A stretch of 64,000 nucleotides of DNA from Corbicula japonica (taxonomy: Eukaryota; Mollusca; Bivalvia; Venerida; Cyrenidae). Below, in pieces: positions 1-11,769 of this stretch. Numbering within the stretch: position 1 is the stretch's first letter; the number at the start of each line of letters is the position of its first letter. The notes below the pieces were generated by a model. The model searched no databases, was not told the DNA's origin, and saw only the letters and a list, made by a program, of their open reading frames with translations. The position numbers and the translations under genes are program-made. Location: the NCBI GenBank assembly GCA_038501625.1, contig JAZAYU010000037.1, positions 1,736,001-1,800,000 of the forward strand, in the 5' to 3' direction.

Positions 1-1799
1 CGTCACTATTAATTGATTAAAGAAAATTAATTTTATGGACAATACTTAAATAAATGAATAATAATAACAAATATTCCATTCAAAAAGCATAACAGTGCAA
101 TATATTTATTTATGTCTTACCTTTGTGGACACTAAATTTAAAACCAATATTTTATATCTACTTATCAAATAACATGCATACATCAACTGTGACTGCATGT
201 TTACATTTTAACTGGCAACAAGTAAACGGTAACCGTAATGGAAAGATCAAACATCCGAATGATGAAAATGATAGTTCTTTCCACTTGTGACCATTATTTG
301 TAGCTTTTTCTACTGAAGTAAGACCTCCTTTTTACATAATGGAAAAAATTAAGTGCTTTAATTGTCTCTCGGCCATCTTGTCATGTTGGTCGGGTCTCAT
401 TTTTTTAAGATCAAGAACATATATATATATAACCCGCAAATAGCACACGAAAGCTCTCCGTCCCCGGAGCAGTTCGAAAATAGTCTAAAGCTACCTACTT
501 CAATATCAAGACGACATGAAAGTGACGGAAGGATCAAAGCATGCGATGGTTCATACTATCATCTATAGTACAGTACTGCAAGATAATGTAAACTCAGGGA
601 TGACTTTCTGTGATGTGCGTATGTAGTTACTACGTTATAAACGTTCGCTTCTTCATCACGCAGAAACATCCCTATTTTATTTTGACATTTAGTAACGATA
701 TGTTTGAGTATTTATGCATATATAATTTTTGTACACACTTATGTCAGATTTAAAATACGTGACATGTCGGGTCAAACAATACCTTTGCTAGGTATAACTT
801 AATAAATTGAACTTTACAGCTATGGAAAGGGAAATAATTGCTGGCCGATTTAACATACATGTTATATTGCTGATCAGCAGTAGTTCCCCTTGTATTCTAT
901 ATACACCAGATTGATATGCAGGTTAGACTACAGTAATGTAATTATTTTCCCATAGACTCCCGGTAAAGATTCATCTCCAATTCTGAATAAGCTATTGGGT
1001 CAAGGCCTTAAAATCCTTCTTTTGCAAATAAAACTAAACTACAGACATCATAAAACACAACAAAAATATAGCGTAACTCATAAACTTATCGCGACATGCA
1101 TTGGAATACATGTACCACTTTCAGTTTCACTGCCCAAAATATTACCCATTTTTAAAGATAAATATGTTCATACACTTAAAATAAAAATGCAAATGTTTTG
1201 TTTCAACTTCTTCTATGGACTGTGCATTTTTTTCACATTGCTATTAAATATTTTATTAGGCGTTTGCATTTTTAACCAATCACAGAATTACTTTATCTAA
1301 TGGTCCGCACAAAATTGACTGGTTCCCGAGCAACCTGAATTACTGTAGTGTTACCTGCAAAAAGATTGTCATCTTAGGATTCGAGTCTCACATAATATGG
1401 GAAACATCGACATACAGTTTATAATACAATTTACAAATATGCAAACATAACATCAACAAAGATATCACGATACAATTTACAAAAATAAATCACGTGACAG
1501 TTGTAAAACGACAATTGTTAAGTTTTTAAAAAAAAAAAAAAATAGGTATGATGTTAGGTATGATGTAATAATAAAGTTTAAATCGATGAGTAACAAAACA
1601 ATTACATAAAAATCGTTCACATGTTTAAAACAATGGTAGTATTAGGTTTATCAGCAAATGTTTTAATTATAATAGTTCGGAGAAGAACTAGAAGAAAATG
1701 GCATTATATAGCTTATGTTAAAATAACATTGTTTTTGAAATATGTAATTTTTTTACTACAAAATATACCAAGTATTTTAGAACTACATAATTTTCTGAT
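1..1799. other. AT-rich intergenic DNA, no gene seen
   Basis: I see no supported gene here. The open frames are short, AT-driven and match no family I recognise. A poly-A run lies near 1528-1542. The stretch leads into a reverse-strand retroelement relic at 1800. Confidence 0.6.
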
Positions 1800-2045
1800 T
1801 TAATTAGTTCGATAACTTTTAACATAATTGGTCTTCTGAAAATATTTGTATTGATATATTTTCGAATAGTGTTTAAAAGTAGGACAAATTAGCATATAGT
1901 GATACTCATCGCCTATATCGTTACAGATTGGACATGATTGAGTTCCATAGAAATTGTTACTTGAAAAACTAAGTGCTCTAGAAATTCTAAGATAGCATAA
2001 CAATGTAACGTAGCAAACAAAATTAAACAAATCTGTTGTATTCAA
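1800..2045 (-). pseudogene. Relic of a LINE-type reverse transcriptase C-terminus
   Basis: An 81-codon open frame contains CPICNDIGDEYHYMLICPTF. This Cys-x2-Cys, then DEYHY, then Cys-Pro pattern is the zinc-knuckle-like tail found after the reverse transcriptase domain in many animal non-LTR retrotransposons. Nothing of the polymerase core is recognisable upstream on the same strand, so this is a short fragment. The surrounding DNA is very AT-rich and shows no gene structure. The family assignment rests on this motif alone, and the exact clade cannot be given. Confidence 0.5.
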
Positions 2046-3017
2046 TATACTGGTTTCATCTGAAAAAAAATCTCGAACATGAAACGAACAAGTTATACTT
2101 TAAAAACCCATTACTACATACTTGGAAGAAAACCATACAATGCCGTCAAACAGCCTGTATTCTTTGATATTGTTTCAGTACTTGATCCTAGAAATCTGCA
2201 TTTCATGCTCAATTCTCTACAACAGAGCTGCATTTTTGAAAACAAAGGCATGCTAGTCAAGATTTCTGTGAAATAGATTATGTGAAATCTATAGTGTAAT
2301 AATTATCCCCTGTTAACGTTATAGAGTTGATGATAATCTCTATACCGTGCGTGACTCGCGCATTAACATCCAATCTACCTACACTTGCTTGAATTCCAAA
2401 TATTTCCGTGAATAACTGGCAATGGAAATCGCTGTTTTTGAGCTCATCGTTTTATGCTCTACATTGTTCAGGATGTATCAAAATTGTTGTTAATAGTTAC
2501 ATGCGCTCAAGTTCGGGAAGAACGGTATTTCCATAATTAAATGGTCTCAGTCAACCTGCGCAAGTAACATTTTATTGCTCGCTTTCTTCACACACCTATT
2601 TTTTTAAGGTCACTTTTTGATCAATAGTCAAACAAGATAAAAATGATACCGGTGCAAATAATACTCTTTTTTTAATTAGATAGGTCAAAAGAAAGAAACA
2701 TCATTATTCCTTCGTACAGCAGCAATTAAAGAACGGTGTAGATTTGACCAGTATGAAATGATAACCGAACGCACCAGTCTTGCTCTATCAACAATAACAG
2801 ACTGTTGGAAATCTTGAGTGTAAATACAAAGGGTAACTCAACGATAAAAAAACAACAACAAGTTATTCCAAAACACTCCGCGCTTTGTGTTAATAACAAC
2901 TCTGACTGCCTAATTAATAACCGAATATCATCAAAACTTAAACTCACAAGTAAAACTTAACTTATTGTTAGCTGTTTAACAAGACAAGCTTCAAACTCAA
3001 TACAAAACAGAAATCTT
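2046..3017. other. Intergenic DNA, nothing recognised
   Basis: No gene or clear repeat was recognised. The small open frames at 2079-2276 and 2726-2947 have no familiar motif. Confidence 0.5.
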
Positions 3018-3842
3018 CCTGCACCCCTTGTTGCTGATCTGTTTTTATACTGTTATGAAAGAGATTTCATGTTATCTCTTTCTACCGAACATCAAGATGA
3101 TATTATTACAGCTTTTAACAACACCTCGAGGTACCTTGATGATTTATTAAATATAGATAATAACCATTTTCCATCACTGGTTAATAAGATTTATCCTAAA
3201 GAACTACAGCTTTACAAAGCGAACGCTTCAGAAAAGCAAGCAAACTTCCTTGATTTAAATCTATCCATCGAAAATGGTTACGTCACTACTAAAATTTATG
3301 ATAAAAGAGATGATTTTAATTTTAATATAGTAAATTTTCCGTTTCTAGACGGCGATGTTCCTCGTGCAACTTCTTACGGGGTTAATATCTCACAGCTTGT
3401 TCGCTTTTCAAGAGCTTGCAACGATGTGAATGATTTCAATGAACGTAATCTATGCATTACAGAAAAACTTTTAAAACAAGGTTATCGGTATCACAAATTA
3501 AGGAAAACCTTTTGCAAGTTTTATCGCCGATATCCAGATCTAATTCATAAATACAGCTGCAGTTTAAAATCACTATTGCAACAAGGAATTTCACAGCAAG
3601 TTTTTTATGGAGATTTAATTTATAAACTTAAGAAGATAAAAGGCGATGCAAATTTCTCCCGGTTATTCGTAAAAACCATCTGTAAATTTAAAAAGAAAGG
3701 TTACCAACAAGATATTTTACAGCGCTCTGCAGGCCTGGTGATTAACCCATCTACAGTTGATCATTATGCTTACCTCTTTGGTTGCACGACGGTGGCAGGG
3801 GTGTTAGAGTTTATGAAAGTTTATGGGGAAATCTTTTCTTAA
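3018..3842 (+). pseudogene. 5'-truncated reverse transcriptase of a retroelement
   Basis: The reading frame is open from about 3018 (APLVADLFLYCYERDFM) to a stop at 3840-3842. The only ATG-led frame, from 3069, gives 257 residues. SRYLDDLLNI holds the YxDD catalytic motif of reverse transcriptases. It is followed by KIYDKRDDFNFNIVNFPF and SYGVNISQLVRFSRAC, blocks I know from a widespread family of animal retroelement proteins in cnidarians and molluscs. The C-terminus, with NPSTVDHYAYLFGCTTV, looks like the natural end of that family, while the palm and fingers upstream of APLVADLF are missing. It is therefore a 5'-truncated insertion rather than a host gene. The clade (Penelope-like or another non-LTR type) is not resolved. 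A more decayed copy of its 3' end lies at about 9942-10045. Confidence 0.75.
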
Positions 3843-3971
3843 AAGAACCTAAAAGCTCGATTTGTTTCTTTTATCCCTGTCATCGTGTTCTTGCTTATTT
3901 TACTCCAGGTGCTCTGGTCTCGGAAAGATCATTGAGTACCCGCCCTTTGGCTTTGCAATGCTATTAAATTC

Positions 3972-4345
3972 TTATGTTTATATGTTTGTATGCTTTTGCA
4001 TGCAACATTGTTGAGCTGATGGGTGGGTTGGAGTTATTTCACCAAGACAATTTGTACTTGTTTTGTGATACGAGAACCTGTTGGGGCAAGTGTGAGGTTG
4101 GTGCACCCTAGAACCTGGTTTAAACTCCCAGTGGCAATTTGTTTTGCCACTGACCGTTCCAAGGCGGTATCCCCAAAGGTTCTCTTGTTTATTAATTGTT
4201 TGTGGCGTCCTATTTGAATTGACATACATATATAAAACATGAGCTCTCTCTCTCTCTTCCTCTCTTCTTTTTCGCTGCGTGGGGAGGCTGCGTTTTTTTG
4301 AGTGTGGCGATTCCTGATATGCATATGTTGCTTTTTCATTATTTA
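3972..4345 (-). repeat. Interspersed repeat family A, copy 1
   Basis: This stretch is nearly identical to 5707-6065, weaker at 6255-6440, and reversed at 18130-18370. Landmarks on the + strand are TTTGCATGCAACATTGTTGA, a palindrome with arms CAGTGGCAA and TTGCCACTG (4129-4152), and a CT-rich run before CGCTGCGTGGGGAG. Read on the minus strand, GGTTTAAACC-like and GGTTCTAGG blocks faintly recall a tRNA B-box, so a SINE is possible, but a MITE is equally possible. Several open frames overlap it on both strands and are not genes. Confidence 0.75.
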
Positions 4346-5097
4346 TTCTGCATTAATTAAAGTAACTTGTTAAATATTATACGAAACTTGCTCACAACGT
4401 TTTATCATTTTCATTTCATAGTTAACATTTTGAAACTGATGCGTGATTTTTCTTAGGTCAGGTGGCTATTTTTACACACAACAGTCTGGTTACCGATTTG
4501 TCTGCGTAATCAGTCTTAAAATGTAATTTAATAAATGGGTACTATTTATTTATCGATAACGAAAATTAACAAGATGCGTTTTCTTCTTTTCTTCTTCTTC
4601 TTCTTCATCACCATCTTTTTTCTATTATTATTGCTAACATTCATTTTCTAATATATTATGGCCATGCGTAGAGGTTAGTAAAAGAGATTGGTGCCTAGGC
4701 CACCAGGCTACCCAGTCTACCTAACTACGTGAAGAAAAAAGCTCACTGTGTCTCTCAAAGGACAATTAACCATCATCACGTGACTAAGTTTTAGTATGTG
4801 CTTGATAATTAGAACATGAATTAGACTAAGATGAGTTTGCAAACATAAACTACATCATTAGCTAAATACATTTCTTTACTAAAATCTAGATGGCAATAAG
4901 TATTTTCCCCAAAATTCATTTTTGAAATGTTAGCCTGTTTTCGCCATTTGCAATGTTTGCGACGCCTTAATCATCACATGACGATTTAGCAGCGCAAAAA
5001 TAATTATATTTAGGGACAGGTTGGTATTAAATAAATATTTTCATGAAAACAAAATACAGCCGTTGTATATCTTTAGGCTACGTTGTCAATGTAAATT
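4346..5097. other. AT-rich intergenic DNA
   Basis: No gene was seen. A TTC/TTCTTC run lies near 4583-4607. The remainder is AT-rich spacer before repeat family B. Confidence 0.5.
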
Positions 5098-5588
5098 ATA
5101 AATTAGTTTTTTTTCCAAGACACCTTCACATTTCGTCGCTCAAGGCGCGCCGACTTGCAAATAGATAAGAAGGGAACTTTGAACGCCACCGAACACGACA
5201 GATATGAAAATATTGCAGGCTCGGTTTGATTGGGCCTGTTAATGGGCAGTAATGGAAATGCATATTACTGCCCACGCCGCCTAGCCCCGGATTGAGCGCA
5301 ACTCAATCTTTACACCAATAAACAGTACAAATTTGATCCATCGCAAACGATGGTGTGCATATGGCGGTGAATGCGGTATTTTCAGATTAATACCATTCCG
5401 TGTTCAGCGGCGTATGGTCCCCAGATAAAAGAATGGGTTTGCCCTAAACGATAAAACAATGGGCGGAACTAAACAAAAAAGAATTTTGATAAGGGATCTG
5501 AGAATATAAATCCTGCGTACCACAGACAACGCCAAAGGCAAAATTTAAATATCAGGAAGTATATCATTGGTCTGATAGAACAATTTCC
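5098..5588 (+). repeat. Interspersed repeat family B, copy 1 (about 490 bp)
   Basis: This is shared, with many substitutions, with 14985-15450. Landmarks are CATTTCGTCGCTCAAGGCGC, TACTGCCCACGCCGCCTAGC, GGCGTATGGTCCCCAGATAA and GACAACGCCAAAGGCAAAAT. The start motif recurs directly after the end of this copy (about 5600), so this is the first unit of a tandem dimer of about 500 bp. No coding capacity is seen. Confidence 0.75.
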
Positions 5589-5706
5589 GAATCTATATTG
5601 TAAATAAGTTTTTTCCCAAGACACAATCACATTTCGTCGCTAAAGGCGCGCCGACTTGTAGATAGATAAAAAAGGGAACTTTGAACGCCACGACAGATAT
5701 GAAAAT
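5589..5706 (+). repeat. Repeat family B, copy 2, cut short by family A
   Basis: It repeats the first ~110 bp of the family B unit (TTTCGTCGCTAAAGGCGCGC, then AACTTTGAACGCCACGACAG) and then stops exactly where family A copy 2 begins. This suggests insertion or recombination at that point. Confidence 0.7.
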
Positions 5707-6065
5707 GTTTTATATGTTTGTGTGCTTTTGCATGCAACATTGTTGAGCCGTTGGGTGGGTTGGAGTTATTTCACCAAGACAACTTGTGCTTGTTTTGTGA
5801 TACGAGAACCTGTTGGGGAAAGTGTGAGGTTGGTGCACCCTAGAACCTGGTTTAAACCCCCAGTGGCAATTTGTTTTGCCACTGACCGTTCCAAGGCGGT
5901 ATCCCCAAAGGTTCTCTTCTTCGTTAATTGTTTGTGGCGTCCTATTTGAATTGACATACTTATATAAAACATGCTCTCTCTCTTCCTCTCTTCTTTTTCG
6001 CTGCGTGGGGAGTTTTTTTTTTAGTGTGGCGATTCCTGGTATGCATATATTACCTTTTTGTAAAG
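5707..6065 (-). repeat. Interspersed repeat family A, copy 2
   Basis: About 340 bp closely match 3972-4345, including the CAGTGGCAA/TTGCCACTG palindrome and the CT-rich tract. It abuts the truncated family B unit on its left. The short open frames within it are shadows also found in the other copies. Confidence 0.75.
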
Positions 6066-6254
6066 TTCGTCGTTATAGTTTAACGGTTTTAGATCAAATA
6101 ACTCGAAGAATCAATAACCTAATGTTCCTTTCAAGAGAAAATTATACGTTCGGATGTCAAAGGTTCCCGCGGCATAAAACTTAGCATTTCCAAAAGTTAC
6201 TCAACTGAAAGAGAGTTTATTTAACAAGAAACTCGTGGTAAAAAATTACTGTTC

Positions 6255-6440
6255 ATCTTTATTTTGCCACTGACCGTTCCAAGGCGGTAACCCCTCTGGT
6301 TCTCACTTTGTTTATGGAGTCCATTTTGAAACGGATTATTGTAAACCCATGCTCTATTTTCCTCTCTATCGTTTGACTGTGTGGGTAGGCTGTGTCTGCT
6401 GAATGTGGCCATTCCTGAAATGCATATTTCACTTTTTTAT
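6255..6440 (-). repeat. Repeat family A, diverged partial copy 3
   Basis: It shares TTTTGCCACTGACCGTTCCA and AAGGCGGTA with copies 1 and 2. A diverged tail follows (TGTGTGGGTAGGCTGTG, then GGCCATTCCTGAAATGCATA). The outer half of the family unit is missing. Confidence 0.65.
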
Positions 6441-7724
6441 ATGCGACATAACCAAGAGGGAACCTCAACAATCACCGAAAACGACAAAATTTAATGATCA
6501 TATTGCAGATTCGATGGCGCATGCTTAGTAAAAGAAACGCAAGTCGCCTTAACCCATTATTTGATGTTGCTGAGGAAGGCACCACCTCTTTAACTATGAA
6601 AGTCCTGTATGTTCCATATAAGAAGTTGTCGATCTTTCGTGTTTTCTAACCCTGCCAGAGATACTGTGATCGGTGAAGATCATCGAAAACTTCATATGGT
6701 TGGTGCTATTGGCCAAATCTGGTAACACTTCATAATTACTTCAAACCTTGATAACACTTGCAGCTATTTTATTCCGTAGAATAGATTATTTAAGAAAGAA
6801 CACTTGAATGTTGTAATCAAAATGTTCTTGAAAATAAATACCATTGATCAAAAAGAACTTTGAAAGTCATCGGATAGGTCAAATATTTAAAAACAAATAG
6901 CAAACTCGGTTTAAGTGAGCCTTTTTATGGTAAGTAATGAAAATGCATTTTACTGCCAACGCCACCTTGCAACGGGTTGAGTTTAACCAAATAAAGGCTC
7001 GTTTAATTGTTTCAATTGTTTAAAATTTATGTTTCATGTAAGGAATTTAGAAAGGGGCTAGAAATGTACATGTAGACATTCAAAGGACAAACGCCTCATC
7101 ATTCCTACCAACAGATTGATCTACACAGCCAACATGTAACTGATATATGTTTGATGAGGTTTACTTCTACTTGATTTTATTATTGATTTTGCACTATCGA
7201 AACATATAAGATAAATGCAAGAAGTAATTATTACAAAAATATGTACCTTCATATGTACCAGTTTTGGCTTTTAGTTTGCTTATACATATTGCCAAACCAT
7301 GGCATTATGACATTTCTCGATGATAAATGAGATACAATTATGTTAGGTTTACTAACAAACCATCTCCTTCATACAAATCTAGGTGACATGGACGTCAAAA
7401 TTCCCAAATTTTTGCGCCGAGCTGAACCTGTTCTCCGAAAAGTATTTACAAACGAGCAGACGGAGCATTTATTTTGCAGCAGATGGAAAACATGTCAGAA
7501 ATGTTTCGTACAAACGATTGGTTTTACAGAGAGAAGATTTTGTTAATTGATTCTGCAAAACGCTGATAGAAGAATGTGACAACCATAATAACATGGAATG
7601 AAATAATTACTTGCCACATTTTGTGCTTTACTTTTTACAAATCAATATTGTAAGTATAATTCAATATAACCACAGTCAACTCTGTCTTTTAAGGCAACGG
7701 TTTGTAAACATTTTTATGAATGAT
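6441..7724. other. Intergenic DNA with small relics of family B
   Basis: Pieces resembling family B occur at about 6440-6515 (AACCTCAACAATCACCGAAA) and 6890-6985 (GCATTTTACTGCCAACGCCA). A 68-codon frame at 7340-7546 has no recognisable motif, so I do not call it a gene. Confidence 0.5.
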
Positions 7725-9020
7725 ACCATTGAAAACACCTGAATTGACCGGTAGAAACTCATTGAATTTACCTGTGGAAACATCTTAATGATACCTGTGG
7801 CAAGACCTAAATAGTACCGTGAAAACAGACTAAATGGTACCTGTCTAAACACCTGAATGGTTCCGGTAGAAACCACCTGAATGGATCTATGAAAACGCCT
7901 GAATCATACCGGTGAAAATAACTGAGTGGTACCATTGGAACACCTAAATGGTACCAGTGGAAACACCTAAATGATACCGATGAAAACAACTGAATTGTAC
8001 CAGTGGATTACCTAAATGGTACCAGTGAAAATCCCTAAATGGTACCAGTGAAAACACCTGAAAGGTACCGGTGAAAAAACCTGAATGGTACCAGTGGAAC
8101 GTCTGAATTGTACAGGGAAACACCTAAATGGTACAGGTGGAAACACCTGAATTGCACCAGTGGAAACACGAATGGTACTTGTGGAACCACCAGAATGGTA
8201 CCAGTGGAAACAACTGAATGGTACTGTGAAAACACCTAAATGGTTTCCTGTAGAAAGACCTGAATGGTACCGGTAGAAACACCTGAATGGTACCAGTTGA
8301 ACCACCTAAATGGAACCAGTGGAAACAATTGAATTGTACTGTGGAAACACCTGAAAGGTACCGGTGGAAAGACCTGAATTATACCGGTGGAAACAACTGA
8401 ATGGTACCGGTGGAAACACCTGAATGTTATCAGCGAAATCACCTGAATGGTACCAGCGTAAACACCTGAATGGTGCGTGTAACAAGTGGAACACCTGAAT
8501 AATACCATTGAAAACACCGGAATGCTACCAGTGGAAACTCCTGAATGATATCCGTCGAACGTCTGGATGGTACCAGTGAAAACACCTGAATGGTGCAGTT
8601 GGAAACACCTGAATGGTATCAGTGGAACGTCTGATTGGTACCGGTAAGAACACCTGAATGGTACCAGTGAAAACACCTGAATGGTACGGGTGGAAACACA
8701 TTAGTTGTATCAGTGGAATGTCTGAATGGTAAAGGTAGAAACACTTGTTCCAGTGGAAATTCCTGAACGGTACCAGTAGAAACGTCTAAATGGTACTGGT
8801 GATAACACCTGAATGGTTTCCGTGGAAACACTTGCATTGTACCAGTGGAAACATCTGAATGGTACCGGTAAAACACCTGAATGGTACCGGTAAAACACCT
8901 GAATTGTACCGGTGGAAAAAACCTTAATGGTACCGGCGGAACCAACTTAATTGTACTAGTGGAAAACCTGAAAGGTACCAGTGGAAAAAACTGAATGATA
9001 CCACCTGAAAGGTACCCAAC
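7725..9020 (+). repeat. 23-bp minisatellite array, about 1.3 kb
   Basis: The unit is roughly ACCTGAATGGTACC followed by AGTGGAAAC or GGTGGAAAC, 23 bp long. About 55 degenerate units occur without interruption. Units vary by substitutions and 1-bp indels, so reading frames drift. The overlapping minus-strand open frames (for example 8236-8676, rich in VPFRCFHWYHSG-like words) are translations of the repeat and not proteins. Because the array is degenerate, it probably has not been recently homogenised. Confidence 0.9.
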
Positions 9021-9941
9021 AGTTTAAGTGTTGAGAGCAAGTTTTCCGGACACAGTTGAAGGTTATCGGCTACTGTATATTTGTCACTAGTGATTCAGAC
9101 TTGCACAAGGAATTCGAACGTACATACAATACACAATATAAATTAACAATAGCGCTGTGTAAGAAGTAACTGGAATTCAAGATGAGGGACCTATTTGTGT
9201 GAACGAGAAGCGACAAGTATCAACTTAATTAGTAAAACCAGATGTGTAAAAGAATAATTTGTCATCACTGTTGTTACGTATGAGGTGGCATAGATGCCGT
9301 GCTTTATGTCAGAATATGACACTGTCACATCATGACTCCATAACGCAGCAATAAAGATGTTTAAAACATTTTATATGAAAGTTGTTTGACTGTTGGGGTG
9401 TGGGTGGGTGTTTTCTTTCTTATATATTCGTGCTATCATGTGTTGGTTGATTCCTGTATTTTCAGTATGTGTTTACCATCTTGTCTTACTAATTCAATAA
9501 CATTATCATGTAGAGATTGTGTGTATACCGGTACATCGATTTATTGATTTATTGATTGTTTATTATTTATTTATTTATTTACACTTGTTGTAAAATGTGG
9601 ATTGTATTATTCTAAAAATGCAAACTGTATATCTGTTTGTAAATATCACGAAAATAAACTTATCTTTTTTGTCCTAAAAGAAAAAATAACAGTAAAGCAC
9701 CAGATCACCTTATTTCTTATAATGCTAAATATCTTTGTCAATTTGCATCGTTTCCAAGGATTTTCGCGCAAATCAGTTACAATTTTGGTAAATTTGGTTA
9801 CATTACTGATTTATTCGATAAACACAGTTGCTTTAGCAAAATGTTTTACCAATGTTTTACTTAAATGTAATCAAATTTACAAATTTTACAAAATTAAATA
9901 CAACGCTATTTTACAAATTTATTAATGAAGTCCGAAACATT
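9021..9941. other. AT-rich intergenic DNA
   Basis: No gene was recognised. A short TTTA/TTAT microsatellite lies near 9538-9582. The frame at 9602-9925 is AT-driven; its 3' part runs into a decayed retroelement tail. Confidence 0.5.
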
Positions 9942-10045
9942 CAAAATATAAGTTTGGGTTACCAAGAAGATATTCTACAGCATTCTTTATGCTCGTCGAT
10001 CAACACGTACACTACATTTGATTTATTATGGTTTATGATGTTGTT
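9942..10045 (+). pseudogene. Decayed copy of the reverse transcriptase 3' end
   Basis: GGTTACCAAGAAGATATTCT and the codons after it (GYQEDILQ) match GYQQDILQ near the end of the fragment at 3018-3842. The rest is mutated beyond a continuous frame. This points to an older insertion of the same retroelement family. Confidence 0.5.
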
Positions 10046-10344
10046 GTTTTTTTTAAAAAGCTGATTACATTTTGCTTTCTTTGCGTGTAGGTTTCCTGAA
10101 ATAGTTTATAGCTAAATTAATAGTTTTGAATGTTTAAATGTTGAATTCATTTTCAGAGCAAAGCTTCAATCTGCTGAAACACTGAATTGAAATTTCAACA
10201 CATGATTACTGTCATATGAACACCATTGTTGTAGATTGGTAAAATTTAATGTGTAGATATTTTTCTTCTAACGACATAATATTTCTATTTCCAACAAACC
10301 AACTACATTTTATTAACTAATTAATGTTGCAAAGACTAGAACTC

Positions 10345-11072
10345 CGCGAGTCGGATCTGTCGCCTGACGAAATTTCTGTTAGTCGACATAAAAATGTTAA
10401 TTAGTTTTTATTGTACAGTGCAATGTATTTGCACAAATTTTCACATATAAAATTGCCCTTTAATTGTCATTGCAAGAAACATGCACAACAAGTTATGCCC
10501 TTGGCAAGAAATGTACTAAACATCAATCAAAGGGGATTAATTCAAAAATGGAACAAGGTAGAGGTACGGTTCATGTGCACAGCCCTTTGAGTCATTGCAA
10601 GAAACATGCATACCAAGTTTTGCGTCATTTGAACATATGGTGACATTGTTACGATCCGGAAAAGAAATGCTCTATAAAATCAAAGGGGTTTAATTCAAAA
10701 ACGGACAAGGTAGAGTTACGGTTCTTGCGCACTGCACTTCGTGTCATTGCAAGAAACATGCATACCAAGTTTAAGAGTCATTTGAACCTTTTATTGACAA
10801 AGTTACGCTCCGGACAAGAAATGCTCTATAAAAACTAATCAAAGAGGAATAACTAAAAAACGGAACAAGGTAGAGTTACGATTCTTGTGCAATGCACTTT
10901 GAGATATTGCCAGAAACATGCATACCAAGTTTGGAGTCATTTGGACCGACGGTGTCAAAGTTAGGCTCAGGACAAGGAAATCCGGACGTCGCCGACGCCG
11001 CGGACGAAGCCGCCGTCGACACTGCCGCCGCTGACGAAAGTAATTCCTGTATGTCGCCTAGTCAGGCGACAC
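10345..11072 (+). mobile_element. Non-autonomous element with internal ~150-bp repeats
   Basis: Near 10358 there is TGTCGCCTGACGAAATTTCT. At the other end a stem-loop GTCGCCTAGTCAGGCGAC (11053-11070) is followed by ACAAAAAAG. The left TGTCGCCTGACG and the right hairpin share sequence, so these look like element ends. Between them are about four units marked by GCAAGAAACATGCATACCAA at about 10471, 10597, 10748 and 10910, each with AACAAGGTAGAGTTACG. A GACGCCG-rich patch (10983-11035) precedes the hairpin. No transposase is present and the class is not determined. Confidence 0.6.
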
Positions 11073-11769
11073 AAAAAAGAACTTTCAACGTTTACTTTCA
11101 ATAAGATGTGCTCGTTTTTGGCATCGATGCAACGCAGGCAATGATATTTTTATTGATTTAGCCAAAGATGAGGTGAATTTGAAATTAGCAAAGTTTATTA
11201 GAAAAAAGAATATCAAATTTTCGTCATTTTAATGCTTGCATTCATACATGTAAATGCGTTTGCACGTTAACAATAATGCTTTAAACGTATCAATTACAAA
11301 TGTATTCACCCTAAGCTATTTATTGTTATTGATCACTTGCTTACCATTGTTGTAATCGTTCCAAACGATTTCGTTGGGCACAGAAATTCCTAAATGTTCT
11401 TACAATATTTCATTTAAACAAATCAAATATGATTTTCTTTATGCATATAGTAAACGTGAAGTACAAAATGCAAAATGCAAAATGTGAAGTACAATGGTGA
11501 AGATCTTTTTCAATAACACAAATGGTTGGTTTGAATCGAGGAGTTTTTAATGAAAACTATTGAACAATGTCCATCTTTATTCCCACCTTATCGTATCTGC
11601 GAGTTTAAAAAGCTTCTGGACATGTTCATATTATCATGGAGTACCATTCAAAAGTGAAACACATCTTAAATAATAAGGATATGTCCCTCTACCTAAGAAC
11701 AAACAAATTAAATACTTACCTATTAAAGTGTTGTCTTAACTTTTCTGATCGAACTTAAATAATGACAAA
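11073..11769. other. Spacer upstream of the B-box gene
   Basis: AT-rich and without a recognised gene. It should hold the promoter and 5' UTR of the gene at 11770. A small direct repeat of AAATGCAAAATG-type words lies near 11460-11495. No convincing TATA element was chosen. Confidence 0.4.

Noticed and set aside
995..1300. 101-codon frame with hydrophobic C-terminus
   Set aside because: AT-rich sequence gives Phe/Leu/Ile runs by chance; no homologous motif or splice context.
1379..1395. GGATTCGAGTCTC, resembling a tRNA B-box
   Set aside because: No A-box or cloverleaf could be built from the upstream sequence.
4023..4339. Open frames on both strands that recur at 5722-5972
   Set aside because: They lie within repeat family A and recur because the repeat does; no protein motif.
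7676..8945. A series of minus-strand frames with FRCFHWYHSG-like repeats
   Set aside because: The 23-bp unit is not a multiple of three and units carry indels, so frames shift; no gene features.
7725..9020. CRISPR-like regular direct repeats
   Set aside because: There are no unique spacers; units are contiguous and degenerate, and the DNA is clearly metazoan.
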